This document shows positions 1-7,431 of a DNA stretch of 28,270 bases, one piece after another. Source of the DNA: a virus; IMG/VR virus record IMGVR_UViG_3300032220_000943, positions 1-28,270 of that record; one strand, written 5' to 3'. Every line of letters starts with the position of its first letter. The first letter of the stretch is position 1. The position numbers and the translations under genes were made by a program. The notes below the pieces were generated by a model. The model had not been told where the DNA came from. It saw only the letters and a list, made by a program, of their open reading frames with translations, and did not search any database.

Positions 1-1
1 A

Positions 2-640
2 ATTTCTACCAATTCTGAATATATTTTGGCTGAACGTTTACAAACATTGTGTGAACAATATGAGGCAATCCCATTAGCAGACAAACATCAACATAACGGC
101 AAAGCAGGAACACTAGGTCGCATTGATGCATTAACTAAATGGGCCGCTACTTCTAGAAACAATGATTTAGATGAATTAGCTATTCCTAAATTTATTTTAG
201 AAACACATAAAAAATATTGGCATGGTACAGTTTGTGATTCTGCAATGTATGGTCTTTATGGAAACCTATACTTAGAAATGCACAAGATAGATTGTAAAAT
301 GAAGGGTAAAGAATGGTCTGAATTTTTAGACAGATTACATGCTACACTATTTGAATGTTTTACTGATTTGGCAATTTTTCGTAGTAAAGTAGAAAACGCC
401 TATACACCATGGTATGAAAATGCATTTCCTACGCTGGCTGCGGCAAAAAAGAAAAAGTCAATAAGTCCAGCAGATGATTGTGCGTTGTCAATTGTATTAA
501 AAATTATGAAACATGCAGGGGAAACACATGATGCAGTTGGTACTAATACTGCAAATTCTTACGTTAAAGATGGTTTTGATATCTACAATTTTCTTGAAGA
601 TGAAGTACTTGAAACAGTTGAACGGGCAATTTCTAAATGA
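2..640 (+). CDS. Hypothetical protein, truncated at the left edge
   Basis: The frame is open to the first base of the window. The only near-edge start is a TTG at 26 with no ribosome-binding site, so the gene most likely begins outside. The visible 212 residues are soluble and mixed alpha in character, with a lysine run (AAAKKKKS) around the middle and no motif I recognise. Its stop overlaps the next ATG (ATGA at 637-640), so the next gene is probably translationally coupled. Function unknown. Confidence 0.75.
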   Translation: MSTNSEYILAERLQTLCEQYEAIPLADKHQHNGKAGTLGRIDALTKWAATSRNNDLDELAIPKFILETHKKYWHGTVCDSAMYGLYGNLYLEMHKIDCKMKGKEWSEFLDRLHATLFECFTDLAIFRSKVENAYTPWYENAFPTLAAAKKKKSISPADDCALSIVLKIMKHAGETHDAVGTNTANSYVKDGFDIYNFLEDEVLETVERAISK

Positions 641-1077
641 GTGATATTATATTACCGAAGGGTAAATGTGGATGGTTGTATGGCATCACATTAACCTATA
701 ACAATAGAGAGGGATTTGGTATTACCGGACAAACTACACCGCGATCTAGATTGGTTAAAGGTTATTGTAACCCATCTGCAAGCACTCAAACTTTCAGAAG
801 TCTTTGGTATGGGTTTTATCAACATATTATTAGTGTAGAAACATTTATAAAAAATCAGTACGGTGATAAATTATTAGTTTTACTAGACAAAAAGCTAGAA
901 TGGTTTGATCCAGAATATAACATTACTCATCAGGACCTTATACAAATAGTAGAAAAAAGGATAAAAGATAAAAATTATAACATTTATCGGGTACAAAATA
1001 ATCATTTACCTTTTACTCCTAGAACCTCTTATAAAGATTTTAAAAATAACCCTAGTGTGTTTTTAGAAACCATTTAA
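637..1077 (+). CDS. GIY-YIG-like nuclease domain protein
   Basis: 146 residues. The N-terminus reads GWLYGITL, then about ten residues later GFGITGQTTPRSRL. This matches the spacing of the GIY and YIG strands followed by the conserved arginine helix of GIY-YIG nucleases (YGI for GIY, FGI for YIG, Arg near residue 36). A later acidic helix (IVEKRIKDK) could supply the metal-binding glutamate. The family includes free-standing phage homing endonucleases such as T4 Seg proteins, and repair nucleases. It sits just upstream of the phage RNase H gene, a typical setting for a free-standing homing enzyme. The key residues are not textbook, so a degenerate or divergent member is possible. Confidence 0.5.
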   Translation: MSDIILPKGKCGWLYGITLTYNNREGFGITGQTTPRSRLVKGYCNPSASTQTFRSLWYGFYQHIISVETFIKNQYGDKLLVLLDKKLEWFDPEYNITHQDLIQIVEKRIKDKNYNIYRVQNNHLPFTPRTSYKDFKNNPSVFLETI

Positions 1078-1078
1078 G

Positions 1079-1107
1079 TTGACTTTTAATAAATACCAGT
1101 ATATAAT
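1079..1107 (+). promoter_or_regulatory. Sigma70-type promoter placing +1 at the ATG of the RNase H gene
   Basis: TTGACT at 1079-1084, a 17-bp spacer and TATAAT at 1102-1107. The usual start, seven bases after the -10 box, is base 1114, the A of the ATG. There is no Shine-Dalgarno sequence between the -10 box and the ATG, so the transcript would be leaderless. A TAATAAATA sequence lies in the spacer. Confidence 0.75.
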
Positions 1108-1113
1108 ACACAC

Positions 1114-2115
1114 ATGACAAAAAAATATGCCCTCATAGATACTGCAAATACGTTCTTCCGCGCACGGCATGTGGCATCACGAAGTAGCACGGTTGAAGAA
1201 AAGATCGGAATGGCAATTCATCTTACATTAGCAAGTACTAATCAAATTGTTAAACGTTTTGGAATTGATCATGTTGTGTTTTGCTTAGAAGGTAGGTCGT
1301 GGAGGAAGGACTTTTATAAGCCTTACAAAGCTAATCGTGTAGTAGATACAATGTCTCAAACAGAGGCAGAGGTTGAAGAAAACACCATGTTTTGGCAAAC
1401 GTATGATGCATTTTGCACCTATCTTAAAGACCGCACAAACTGTAGTGTATTGCGTGATCCTAAGGCTGAAGCTGATGATCTCATAGCCCGCTGGATTCAC
1501 TTGCATCCAGCAGATGAACATTTTATAATTTCAACCGACAGCGATTTTTACCAATTAATTTCTCCTACAGTAAAACAATATTCGGGTGTCACTGGTGAAC
1601 TAATTACGCTAGAGGGATTTTTCAAAGAAAATGGTAAGCCCGTATTGGATAAGTTAAAGAATCCGAAACTATTAGAGGATCCACAATATATATTATTTCG
1701 CAAAATAATGCGCGGTGACGCAACCGACAACGTATTCAGTGCTTTTCCCGGGGTACGTGAAAAAGGTTCAGCAAAGAAAGCTGGATTGATTGAAGCATAT
1801 GCTGATCGCCATAAGCAAGGCTATGCGTGGAACAATATGCAACTTTCCCGCTGGTCCGACCATGAAGGAAATGAGGTCCGTGTCAAGGACGCATATGAGA
1901 GAAATCGTACCCTAATTGATCTTACGGCACAGCCCGATGACATTAAGCTGTCAGTAGATACAAACATTCGTGAAGGTGTTCGTACAACTACTATTCCTCA
2001 AGTGGGAATACACTTGATGAAGTTTGCGGGTAGGTATGAATTGAACAAGATTGCAGATAACGCAGAAACCTATGCTAGGTGGCTTAACAGCCCTTATACA
2101 GGAGTATTGAAATGA
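1114..2115 (+). CDS. rnh: T4 RNase H-like 5'-3' exonuclease / flap endonuclease
   Basis: 333 residues, close to the 305 of T4 RNase H. This class removes RNA primers and 5' flaps from Okazaki fragments. Visible metal ligands are Asp9 (ALIDTAN), the acidic cluster KAEADDL (Glu119, Asp121, Asp122), STDSD (Asp142, Asp144) and GDATDN (Asp202, Asp205). The basic arch RSWRKDFYKPYKANR lies at 61-75, and a helix-turn segment AFPGVREKGSAKKA follows the last acidic pair. All catalytic positions look intact. The gene overlaps the next by 4 nt. Together with the ligase at 12436 it forms a phage-encoded Okazaki-maturation pair. It is probably read from the strong promoter immediately upstream without a leader. 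Confidence 0.9.
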   Translation: MTKKYALIDTANTFFRARHVASRSSTVEEKIGMAIHLTLASTNQIVKRFGIDHVVFCLEGRSWRKDFYKPYKANRVVDTMSQTEAEVEENTMFWQTYDAFCTYLKDRTNCSVLRDPKAEADDLIARWIHLHPADEHFIISTDSDFYQLISPTVKQYSGVTGELITLEGFFKENGKPVLDKLKNPKLLEDPQYILFRKIMRGDATDNVFSAFPGVREKGSAKKAGLIEAYADRHKQGYAWNNMQLSRWSDHEGNEVRVKDAYERNRTLIDLTAQPDDIKLSVDTNIREGVRTTTIPQVGIHLMKFAGRYELNKIADNAETYARWLNSPYTGVLK

Positions 2116-2393
2116 AATTTAAAATTTGTGGAATAGATTACGAAGTAAAATATAAGACCCCAGAAGAAATGCAAGGTACAATTGGTCTTGCACGATTCAA
2201 TGACCAAGAGATTTGGATTGGTAATCAATTTACTGAACAAACCAAAAAGATTGCATTGTGGCATGAAGTATTACATATACTAGACCATGCATACAATCTA
2301 AAGATGACAGAAGAACAGGTGAAGTTTCAAACACATGCATTAATTGCACTAGTAGAAGATAACCCGGAAGTATTTAAAAATGGCACAACATAG
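2112..2393 (+). CDS. Small HExxH metallopeptidase-like protein
   Basis: 93 residues with WHEVLHILDH at 50-59, an HExxH zinc-binding signature (His51, Glu52, His55). His59 and His74 are possible third ligands. The protein is little more than a beta sheet plus the HExxH helix, like the minimal metallopeptidase-like phage proteins related to ImmA/IrrE or SprT folds. A substrate cannot be inferred. It starts inside the stop of the RNase H gene (ATGA) and overlaps the following gene by 14 nt, so it belongs to the same translated run. Confidence 0.65.
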   Translation: MKFKICGIDYEVKYKTPEEMQGTIGLARFNDQEIWIGNQFTEQTKKIALWHEVLHILDHAYNLKMTEEQVKFQTHALIALVEDNPEVFKNGTT

Positions 2394-3225
2394 TAATTAC
2401 TGGAGTTGCACACCTTTCGCTGATTGGGTGCGTGGTACTCGCAAACTTGATGCGGGTACAAGTGAAGAATGGGATGAATGGACTAACAAAGCCAAAGGTT
2501 ATCACCCTGTTCGTTATTGGTTAGCAGAAGAAGCACTTGGACATATTCAAGATTTTGTAACATATCCTATTCGTAAAATATATGATGTCAAATATTACAT
2601 TAATAACAGGTACGTTACTCGTACTCATGCTCTCACCGCTCATAGCCGTGATATTAAGCCTGGTTCTTGGAGTGATGTTGGCAGTCGCTTCCTTCCATGC
2701 TTATTTAATGAGTTGGTTGATTTTGTCGAGGTCGAGCAAGCCTGGAGCCACATCGCATGGGGAACTAAAGAAGATAGAAAGAAGTATGATGCTCCTTTTT
2801 ATGCTACTGGGTGGTGGCGTTGGCGCACTTGGCGTTGCCCTCAAGCAGGTCTTGATCATCTTGACTGGGCAATGACTCTTAGACTTGATAAAGATATGGG
2901 TGTAGATGAAGATAATCCAGAGTATGGTAAGCCAACTGGTCAAGCATTACGTGCTAAAGAAATTAAAGAACTTTACACATGGTGGACCACTGTATATCCA
3001 AATCGTCCAGATCCACATGATGCTAGTGGTTGGAGTGAATACTGTGAAAGTTTACGAATCAAGTTTGGTACAAACTGGATTGGTAGATCCGATAAAGATA
3101 CTGCAAGTAAAAAAGCAGGCGATAAGGCTCTTAAACTTACTACTAAGATTGAAGCAGCCTACGAAAAAGAAGATGAACAAATGATGATCCGTTTAATTAA
3201 GATTAGAGATAGTTTGTGGACATGA
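2380..3225 (+). CDS. Conserved phage protein of unknown function (Trp-rich)
   Basis: 281 residues, rich in Trp and charged residues (YWSCTPFADWVRGT at the start, WWRWRTWR near residue 145, IRLIKIRDSLWT at the end). From memory this belongs to a family widespread in large tailed phages of aquatic bacteria, with the same N- and C-terminal signatures, and no known function. The protein looks soluble. It overlaps the preceding gene by 14 nt and the next ATG follows one base after its stop. A hydrophobic 97-codon frame lies inside it at 2582-2875, but this gene is the conserved one. Confidence 0.8.
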   Translation: MAQHSNYWSCTPFADWVRGTRKLDAGTSEEWDEWTNKAKGYHPVRYWLAEEALGHIQDFVTYPIRKIYDVKYYINNRYVTRTHALTAHSRDIKPGSWSDVGSRFLPCLFNELVDFVEVEQAWSHIAWGTKEDRKKYDAPFYATGWWRWRTWRCPQAGLDHLDWAMTLRLDKDMGVDEDNPEYGKPTGQALRAKEIKELYTWWTTVYPNRPDPHDASGWSEYCESLRIKFGTNWIGRSDKDTASKKAGDKALKLTTKIEAAYEKEDEQMMIRLIKIRDSLWT

Positions 3226-3226
3226 T

Positions 3227-3676
3227 ATGAAAAAGATTTATTACGAAAAAGTAGGACGTAAGTATGTACCTGTTACAGAATACGATAGTGACTGGATGGA
3301 CAGTTTTCATAAAGGCACACACCTTTTGATGGTATATCCGGGTGGGCAGAGTCGTAGGTTTAATATTGATCCTAACTACGCGGCTATGATTGCGGCCAGC
3401 CGAGTAGCCGAAGAGGCTATAATTCGTGCTATGCACAAAGCCAGTGAACTGAAACCCGTGCGAACTCCAATAACAGAAGGTCAACGTAAGGCTTGGAAAA
3501 AACTAGCAAAAGAGTTTGGCGATGAACTTTGTACGTTGAGCGGCGCTAGTTCACACGATATTGCCGAAGCAGGTGTGAAAGCTATGATGGCAGAAGCTGA
3601 TCAGTTGATGACTAACCCTGCTGTAAAGAAAGCCTACGAACATTTTTTATTGGTTGCTGAATTGACAAAGGATTAA
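3227..3676 (+). CDS. Conserved phage protein of unknown function
   Basis: 149 residues. The N-terminal part is beta-like with the motif YPGGQSRRFNIDPNYAAMI at 38-56, followed by helices through to LLVAELTKD at the end. I recognise the overall pattern as a conserved phage unknown that often sits next to the Trp-rich protein encoded just upstream, as here, with a 1-nt gap. No catalytic motif is visible. Confidence 0.8.
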   Translation: MKKIYYEKVGRKYVPVTEYDSDWMDSFHKGTHLLMVYPGGQSRRFNIDPNYAAMIAASRVAEEAIIRAMHKASELKPVRTPITEGQRKAWKKLAKEFGDELCTLSGASSHDIAEAGVKAMMAEADQLMTNPAVKKAYEHFLLVAELTKD

Positions 3677-3678
3677 TT

Positions 3679-3798
3679 ATGCGTAAATATATAACCAACA
3701 AATTCAATAGTGTATATCTTCCGTATGAAGAAGGTATGATTGAATGGCTAGTTGAGAATTATCCATACAGTAAATATGTTGTGGTGGAGGTTTTATGA
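3679..3798 (+). CDS. Small 39-residue hypothetical protein
   Basis: ATG at 3679, three bases after the previous stop, preceded by AAAGGATT. The peptide (MRKYITNKFNSVYLPY...) is aromatic-rich and ends in YVVVEVL. Its stop overlaps the ATG of the next gene (ATGA at 3795-3798), and its last codons carry the GGTGGAGG ribosome-binding site of that gene. The coupling and spacing support real translation. Function unknown. Confidence 0.55.
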   Translation: MRKYITNKFNSVYLPYEEGMIEWLVENYPYSKYVVVEVL

Positions 3799-3995
3799 AT
3801 GAACGAATTAAACTACTAAAAGAACAGGCTATGGAATGGGTGCCTAATATGGCTGACCCAGATACAAAGATTAGATTGCTCAATGCTGAAAAGTTCGCCG
3901 AGTTGATTGTTCTCAAGTGTGCTGAGATTGCTGATACTGCGGAACCGTTCCTTAGTTCGGACCTGATTAAACAACATTTTGGAGTTGAAGAATGA
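3795..3995 (+). CDS. HFG-family small phage protein, copy A
   Basis: 66 residues. It begins MNERIKLLKEQA, has a central FAELIVLKCAEI helix and ends IKQHFGVEE. Three paralogues lie in this window (3992, 13832, 27969), all with MN at the start, a [FY][AS]ELI[VI] helix and a terminal HFG. Copies A and D share 25 identical nucleotides (3888-3912 and 28083-28107), which suggests recent duplication or recombination. The family is common in large phages and has no known function. The strong ribosome-binding site GGTGGAGG lies about 4 nt upstream. Confidence 0.75.
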   Translation: MNERIKLLKEQAMEWVPNMADPDTKIRLLNAEKFAELIVLKCAEIADTAEPFLSSDLIKQHFGVEE

Positions 3996-4201
3996 ACCAA
4001 CTAATTAAACAATTTGAACCCCAATGCTGGGAGATGACTGAATTTGGTCTTAATTTCAATTATGAAAAATATGCTGAGTTGATTGTTAGAGAATGTGCTG
4101 AAGTGTTTTGGTCAGAAGCCTGTCATGTCAGTGATTTAGCCTACGAAGAATACTATCGCAACAGCATGAAGATTAAACGACATTTTGGAGTTGAACTATG
4201 A
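3992..4201 (+). CDS. HFG-family small phage protein, copy B
   Basis: 69 residues, a diverged paralogue of copy A. The centre reads YAELIVRECAEV and the end IKRHFGVEL. The segment between helix and tail is longer and acidic/aromatic (YEEYYRNSMK). ATGA overlaps at both ends couple it to copy A and to the next gene. Function unknown. Confidence 0.75.
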   Translation: MNQLIKQFEPQCWEMTEFGLNFNYEKYAELIVRECAEVFWSEACHVSDLAYEEYYRNSMKIKRHFGVEL

Positions 4202-4467
4202 TTAACTTTAACTTTAAAATAGAAAATCCATGGAATGACAGATGGCACATGATTTGGTGTAAAAACGGATCATTTACTAAACACAAAGCCTGGGAATTCA
4301 ATGGGTATCTTACAAATAGTATTGTTGAGGTGTATTTTGATTTAAAATTAACCGGTGACCATGCTGGTCTTAAAATTATACTTAGTCTGTTTGGGTACAC
4401 CAGTGAACTTAATATATATGATCGGCGTCATTGGGATTATGAAACAAACAGTTGGGCAACACCATGA
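4198..4467 (+). CDS. Hypothetical phage protein, beta-rich
   Basis: 89 residues, beginning MINFNFKIENPWNDRW and rich in Trp, Tyr and Phe, with alternating beta-type segments. It is coupled by ATGA overlaps to the genes on both sides. It resembles small phage unknowns with the same start, but I cannot assign a role. Confidence 0.7.
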   Translation: MINFNFKIENPWNDRWHMIWCKNGSFTKHKAWEFNGYLTNSIVEVYFDLKLTGDHAGLKIILSLFGYTSELNIYDRRHWDYETNSWATP

Positions 4468-4757
4468 GAAATCAAGCAGATTACTTTAAAGAAAATCGTC
4501 ATGAGGCTAAATATGAATTTGGTCAGCGTATATTTGGATACTGGAATAAGATTCCATTCGTTGGTACAGTTGGCAACGATACTGTAATCAACGATACAAT
4601 TGGACCACAATTCAGTATTCATTTAGATTTACCAATATGCTTTGAGAATGTTACTTATAATGTTATAGTAGACAAACAAAGTAATTTTAAAAAGATTACA
4701 AAATTAATAGAAATGGAAGAAGATGTCAAAACCACTAATCGCAAAACCCGTCGTTAA
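4464..4757 (+). CDS. Hypothetical phage protein
   Basis: 97 residues starting at the ATG overlapping the previous stop (MRNQADYFKENRHEAKYEFG). A TTG slightly upstream has no ribosome-binding site. The N-terminal third is basic and helical, the middle is beta-like (VGNDTVINDTIGPQFSI) and the C-terminus is basic (NRKTRR). It overlaps the next gene by 35 nt. Function unknown. Confidence 0.65.
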   Translation: MRNQADYFKENRHEAKYEFGQRIFGYWNKIPFVGTVGNDTVINDTIGPQFSIHLDLPICFENVTYNVIVDKQSNFKKITKLIEMEEDVKTTNRKTRR

Positions 4758-5181
4758 AAATCAATTCTGGATTGTTACTGATGGTAAAGAAAAGGTAGGG
4801 AATGTTATTGCCGACGGGTCTGGCTTTGAAGTAAAACTCAACGGCAGTAAAACTCATTTCAAAAATACTAATGCAATTAAAAAACAAACTAGTATACAGT
4901 TTGAAACAACCAAGGTAGATAAGAATAAAAAAGAAATACCTTTCAACGAATACCCGACTACAAAGAAGGTATTTAACTCTATACTTGATATCAAGCGCAA
5001 GATTCATCTATTCACAAAGACCCAGAAAAGCAAGTGTTTTCACGCCGCAGGGTGGTATGTTTTGTATCAAGGTGATGAACCAGTTGTAACATTTTGCCCT
5101 AAATACATCTTTATACAGCGGTATGAGTACTTGGGTCCGTTCAAAACAGAGGATGAGGCAAAAAAACTGATAAATATCTAA
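4723..5181 (+). CDS. Conserved phage protein of unknown function
   Basis: 152 residues. It starts MSKPLIAKPVVKNQFWIV with VGNVIADGSGFEVKLNG after it, and has a conserved-looking core LHLFTKTQKSKC-type segment (here IHLFTKTQKSKCFHAAGW) and a C-terminal YLGPFKTEDEAKKLINI. I recall the same architecture in other aquatic phage genomes, always unannotated. The basic middle could bind nucleic acid, but that is a guess. The ATG lies inside the previous gene. Confidence 0.75.
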   Translation: MSKPLIAKPVVKNQFWIVTDGKEKVGNVIADGSGFEVKLNGSKTHFKNTNAIKKQTSIQFETTKVDKNKKEIPFNEYPTTKKVFNSILDIKRKIHLFTKTQKSKCFHAAGWYVLYQGDEPVVTFCPKYIFIQRYEYLGPFKTEDEAKKLINI

Positions 5182-5381
5182 TGATTCATATCAAACGATT
5201 TATTGATAGGGTGGCTAGTATTGAGAGTAGACAGGGCAAAGATGTGGTTATTCCATTAAGTGATGCCCGTGGACTACGTGACGAATTAGCTAAACTATTG
5301 GTAGATTACTATGAAAGTACTGAGGGAAAGCAGAACACTTCCGAAGTTATTCAAGTTGAACTAGTCGGAGGTAAATTTTAA
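5181..5381 (+). CDS. Conserved small phage protein
   Basis: 66 residues: MIHIKRFIDRVASIESRQ, then an ARGLRDELAKLLVDYYE helix and a beta tail VIQVELVGGKF. It overlaps its neighbours by one base on each side (TAATG). The amphipathic helices suggest an oligomerising or adaptor protein. No function is known to me. Confidence 0.7.
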   Translation: MIHIKRFIDRVASIESRQGKDVVIPLSDARGLRDELAKLLVDYYESTEGKQNTSEVIQVELVGGKF

Positions 5382-5674
5382 TGAGTAGAACACAACCAAA
5401 AGTATTATTGGAACTTGTAGATAAGGTAACATACAAGTCTGACCAAATTGTAGAAGCCAGTGGCATATGGGCTGTATTCTATGATGGCCAACCTATTAAC
5501 TTAAAGTCACAACACTATCAAGATCCAGATGCTACTCCTAAATACAAGAAAACAAGTTTTAGTAATCCCGGTCATGCACGTAATCTTTGTCGCAAACTAA
5601 ACACACAATTTAAAACAGACAAGTTTACTGTTGTGTTTATGAATAATGGTACTATAGTGTACCCAGATGAGTGA
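5381..5674 (+). CDS. Hypothetical phage protein
   Basis: 97 residues with a beta-rich pattern (IWAVFYDGQPINLKSQ) and a C-terminal KFTVVFMNNGTIVYPDE. It starts one base inside the previous stop, with GGAGG a few bases upstream, and overlaps the next gene by 8 nt. Unrecognised. Confidence 0.7.
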   Translation: MSRTQPKVLLELVDKVTYKSDQIVEASGIWAVFYDGQPINLKSQHYQDPDATPKYKKTSFSNPGHARNLCRKLNTQFKTDKFTVVFMNNGTIVYPDE

Positions 5675-6056
5675 TAGAAAAAAACTAAAATATACTATCA
5701 CTAGAGCAGTTATGGATCAACTGCCTAGCAACAACATCCCAATTGAAACAATCATAAGTGATTGGTGGTTCACCAAATCAGGTGACAGCCTACGCCTGAC
5801 ACCACAGGGCGATATAAAATTCAAAGAAGCACAAATAGAATATTTTGACCTACCAGTTAAAGTTAAGAAAACCAATTGGTATAAGTTTTTAACTGAATGT
5901 AATAGAAAAATTAAATGTCCATATTACTTTAGTGTAAATAAAAATGTAGAGTCAAAAGAACCTTTCATAAGACTGTACGATAGTAAGATAGCAATGATGC
6001 TAGCACTATATGGTGATATAGAAAGTTATTTAGAATCAGTGAGGATACGACAATGA
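5667..6056 (+). CDS. Hypothetical phage protein
   Basis: 129 residues, basic, with a cysteine pair and aromatic residues (CNRKIKCPYYF) and a C-terminal helix. The coupled start lies within the previous gene and the stop overlaps the ATG of the next. No motif recognised. Confidence 0.65.
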   Translation: MSDRKKLKYTITRAVMDQLPSNNIPIETIISDWWFTKSGDSLRLTPQGDIKFKEAQIEYFDLPVKVKKTNWYKFLTECNRKIKCPYYFSVNKNVESKEPFIRLYDSKIAMMLALYGDIESYLESVRIRQ

Positions 6057-6226
6057 CAGAAGAAAAGAAAAGCAAGAATCCATTCATAGCAATGGCACAA
6101 GAAGCTAAAAAGAAAAACGCAGCAAATCCTGGATTAGGCAAGGCTCCTAAAAGTCAAGGACCTAAAGCAAACACTAAGGGATTTGGTGGGGCAAATGTTA
6201 CACGTAGAGCAGGACGCGGTGGTTAA
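6053..6226 (+). CDS. Small basic Gly/Arg/Lys-rich protein
   Basis: 57 residues: a Lys-rich N-terminal helix (MTEEKKSKNPFIAMAQEAKK) and an unstructured Gly/Arg tail ending RRAGRGG. The composition suggests an RNA- or DNA-binding tail. Its ATG overlaps the previous stop. Its stop lies in a TTAA that also provides the stop of the convergent gene on the other strand. Confidence 0.6.
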   Translation: MTEEKKSKNPFIAMAQEAKKKNAANPGLGKAPKSQGPKANTKGFGGANVTRRAGRGG

Positions 6227-6711
6227 TACCACTCACCTTCATTACGCATACGTTTAATAAAAGACAAGTAATTACTACATACACCGAAGCAACGTAGGTG
6301 TACTGTACTAAACATTGCTCTATCCTGTATCTCAGGTAGAAATATAACACTGGTGTTGTTTATAGCAACTGTGCCCGGTGTAATAATTTTCCCATTACTT
6401 GCTGTCACTGGAGTGTTTTCCATATCAGTAGGGAACCAAAAGTAATTTGGATATAGATTAATAGACTGACTTACTATCCATGTTTGCATTTCAGTATTCA
6501 TTGCATTAAGCCAAAAGCGAGGCCCTCGAAGATATTGCTCAGTAACTTGAGTTATTGGCTGAGTAACGCCCAAATAGAGTATTCCACTTTCACGCCAAAC
6601 ATTAACCATAGTACTAAATCCAGCATTCATGGATTTGGTTATTTGGTTAGGTGTAGCAGCATCTTCAAAATTGGTTCCGTTAAAGATGCCCTGATAAGAT
6701 ATATATTGCAT
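6223..6711 (-). CDS. Hypothetical phage protein, leftward
   Basis: 162 residues, soluble, with beta-type segments (GTVAINNTSVIFLPEIQDRAMF) and aromatic-rich stretches. It is one of only three leftward genes in the window. The ATG at 6711 is preceded on its strand by GACTAAATAC only a few bases away, with no Shine-Dalgarno sequence, so it may be a late gene read with little or no leader. It might be a structural component, but nothing in the sequence proves that. Confidence 0.65.
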   Translation of the reverse strand: MQYISYQGIFNGTNFEDAATPNQITKSMNAGFSTMVNVWRESGILYLGVTQPITQVTEQYLRGPRFWLNAMNTEMQTWIVSQSINLYPNYFWFPTDMENTPVTASNGKIITPGTVAINNTSVIFLPEIQDRAMFSTVHLRCFGVCSNYLSFIKRMRNEGEWY

Positions 6712-6715
6712 TTAG

Positions 6716-6723
6716 TATTTAGT
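6716..6723 (-). promoter_or_regulatory. T4-late-like box ACTAAATA before the leftward gene
   Basis: Read on the minus strand, ACTAAATA ends four bases before the ATG at 6711. T4 late promoters (TATAAATA) start transcription about six bases after the box, so the start would fall at or just inside the ATG. The same GACTAAATAC sequence precedes the gene at 15964. Confidence 0.45.
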
Positions 6724-6761
6724 CTTGTCAACGGATACATGGGCTAAGGCGTTATATATGT

Positions 6762-6932
6762 ATGCAAGACAATAAACAACTTGATTACAATGAAACGAGA
6801 AAAGATAAAACCGAACCGTTTCAGGAACAGTATTTACCCACTGGTTATGATTGGAGATTATCCAATTGTGATGAAAGGCGTAGTGGTCCATGTAAAATCA
6901 AGGATGAATATGTTAAGCATAAATTTCATTAA
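6762..6932 (+). CDS. Small 56-residue hypothetical protein
   Basis: ATG at 6762, ending at 6932: MQDNKQLDYNETRKDK near the start, YDWRLSNCDERRSGPCKI in the middle and EYVKHKFH at the end. The polar, gene-like composition and the fit between the divergent leftward gene and the next ribosome-binding site support it. There is no good Shine-Dalgarno sequence. Two cysteines could form a disulfide or bind metal. Function unknown. Confidence 0.5.
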   Translation: MQDNKQLDYNETRKDKTEPFQEQYLPTGYDWRLSNCDERRSGPCKIKDEYVKHKFH

Positions 6933-6951
6933 CACTAAAAGGAAACTTCAA

Positions 6952-7221
6952 ATGAAAACAATCGCTACTCTTATCGCTACTTTAGTAACTACTGCTGCTT
7001 TTGCCGCTGAGCCTGCTAAGACTCCAGCGGCGCCTGCTGCTCCCGCTGTAACTGCTTCTGCTCCTGCTGCTCCAGCTAAGGAAGAAATGAAGTTAGCCAA
7101 GAAGAAGGAGGACAAGAAAGCTGATGCCACCAAAAGTGCTAAGCCAGCTACCCCTGTCCAAGACAAAAAAGCGACAGCTAAAACTGAGCCTGCAAAACCA
7201 GCAACAACCGCAACTAAATAA
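6952..7221 (+). CDS. Exported Ala/Pro/Lys-rich protein
   Basis: 89 residues. A clear Sec signal peptide (MKTIATLIATLVTTAAFA, cleavage before AEPAK) is followed by a low-complexity Ala/Pro region and a Lys-rich segment (KLAKKKEDKKADATK). AAAGGA lies eight bases before the ATG. Such short secreted Ala/Pro/Lys proteins are common in Betaproteobacteria, so this may be a host-derived gene acting in the periplasm. The mature chain is probably disordered. Exact role unknown. Confidence 0.7.
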   Translation: MKTIATLIATLVTTAAFAAEPAKTPAAPAAPAVTASAPAAPAKEEMKLAKKKEDKKADATKSAKPATPVQDKKATAKTEPAKPATTATK

Positions 7222-7423
7222 TCAAATAGTAGATGATAATGACGATGGTGGTCCAGAAGAATTGGACTATCATCGTGCATACGGTCGTCCTAAGGTTTAC
7301 TATGTAGATGAAACGGTTGTAGATTCAGATGATCAACCATTATCTGATTATGTAACTGTTAGGTTAGCCCTTTCCAGAGCAAAAGCCTTGCAGAAATATA
7401 GAGAAACCTATACAATTGTATAA
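7124..7423 (+). CDS. Conserved phage protein, start uncertain
   Basis: The downstream part is clearly protein-like: LDYHRAYGRPKVYYVDETVV, then LSDYVTVRLALSRAKALQKY. From memory it matches a conserved phage family with the HRAYGRPKV.YVDETV signature. The start is a puzzle. The frame has an ATG at 7124 that overlaps the exported-protein gene by 98 nt in another frame, with GGAGG about 13 bases upstream. The next possible starts are a TTG at 7262 or a rare codon. Residues encoded before about 7226 look like frame-shifted low-complexity sequence, so I suspect initiation nearer 7226-7262. Confidence 0.6.
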   Translation: MPPKVLSQLPLSKTKKRQLKLSLQNQQQPQLNNQIVDDNDDGGPEELDYHRAYGRPKVYYVDETVVDSDDQPLSDYVTVRLALSRAKALQKYRETYTIV

Positions 7424-7426
7424 ATA
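7419..7426 (+). promoter_or_regulatory. Perfect T4-type late promoter TATAAATA
   Basis: An exact TATAAATA followed by CAGTT. The expected transcription start is about 7432, which is the first base of a perfect hairpin. It would drive the small genes at 7478 and 7654. The box overlaps the end of the preceding gene. Confidence 0.6.
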
Positions 7427-7431
7427 CAGTT

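Noticed and set aside
2582-2875. A 97-codon hydrophobic frame inside the Trp-rich conserved gene
   Set aside because: It looks like a membrane protein but has no ribosome-binding site, lies wholly inside a conserved gene, and its hydrophobicity can follow from the codons of the Trp/Arg-rich main frame.
6948-7280. Leftward Ala/Val-rich frame opposite the exported protein
   Set aside because: It has no start signal, and its composition mirrors the Ala/Pro/Lys codons of the real rightward gene.
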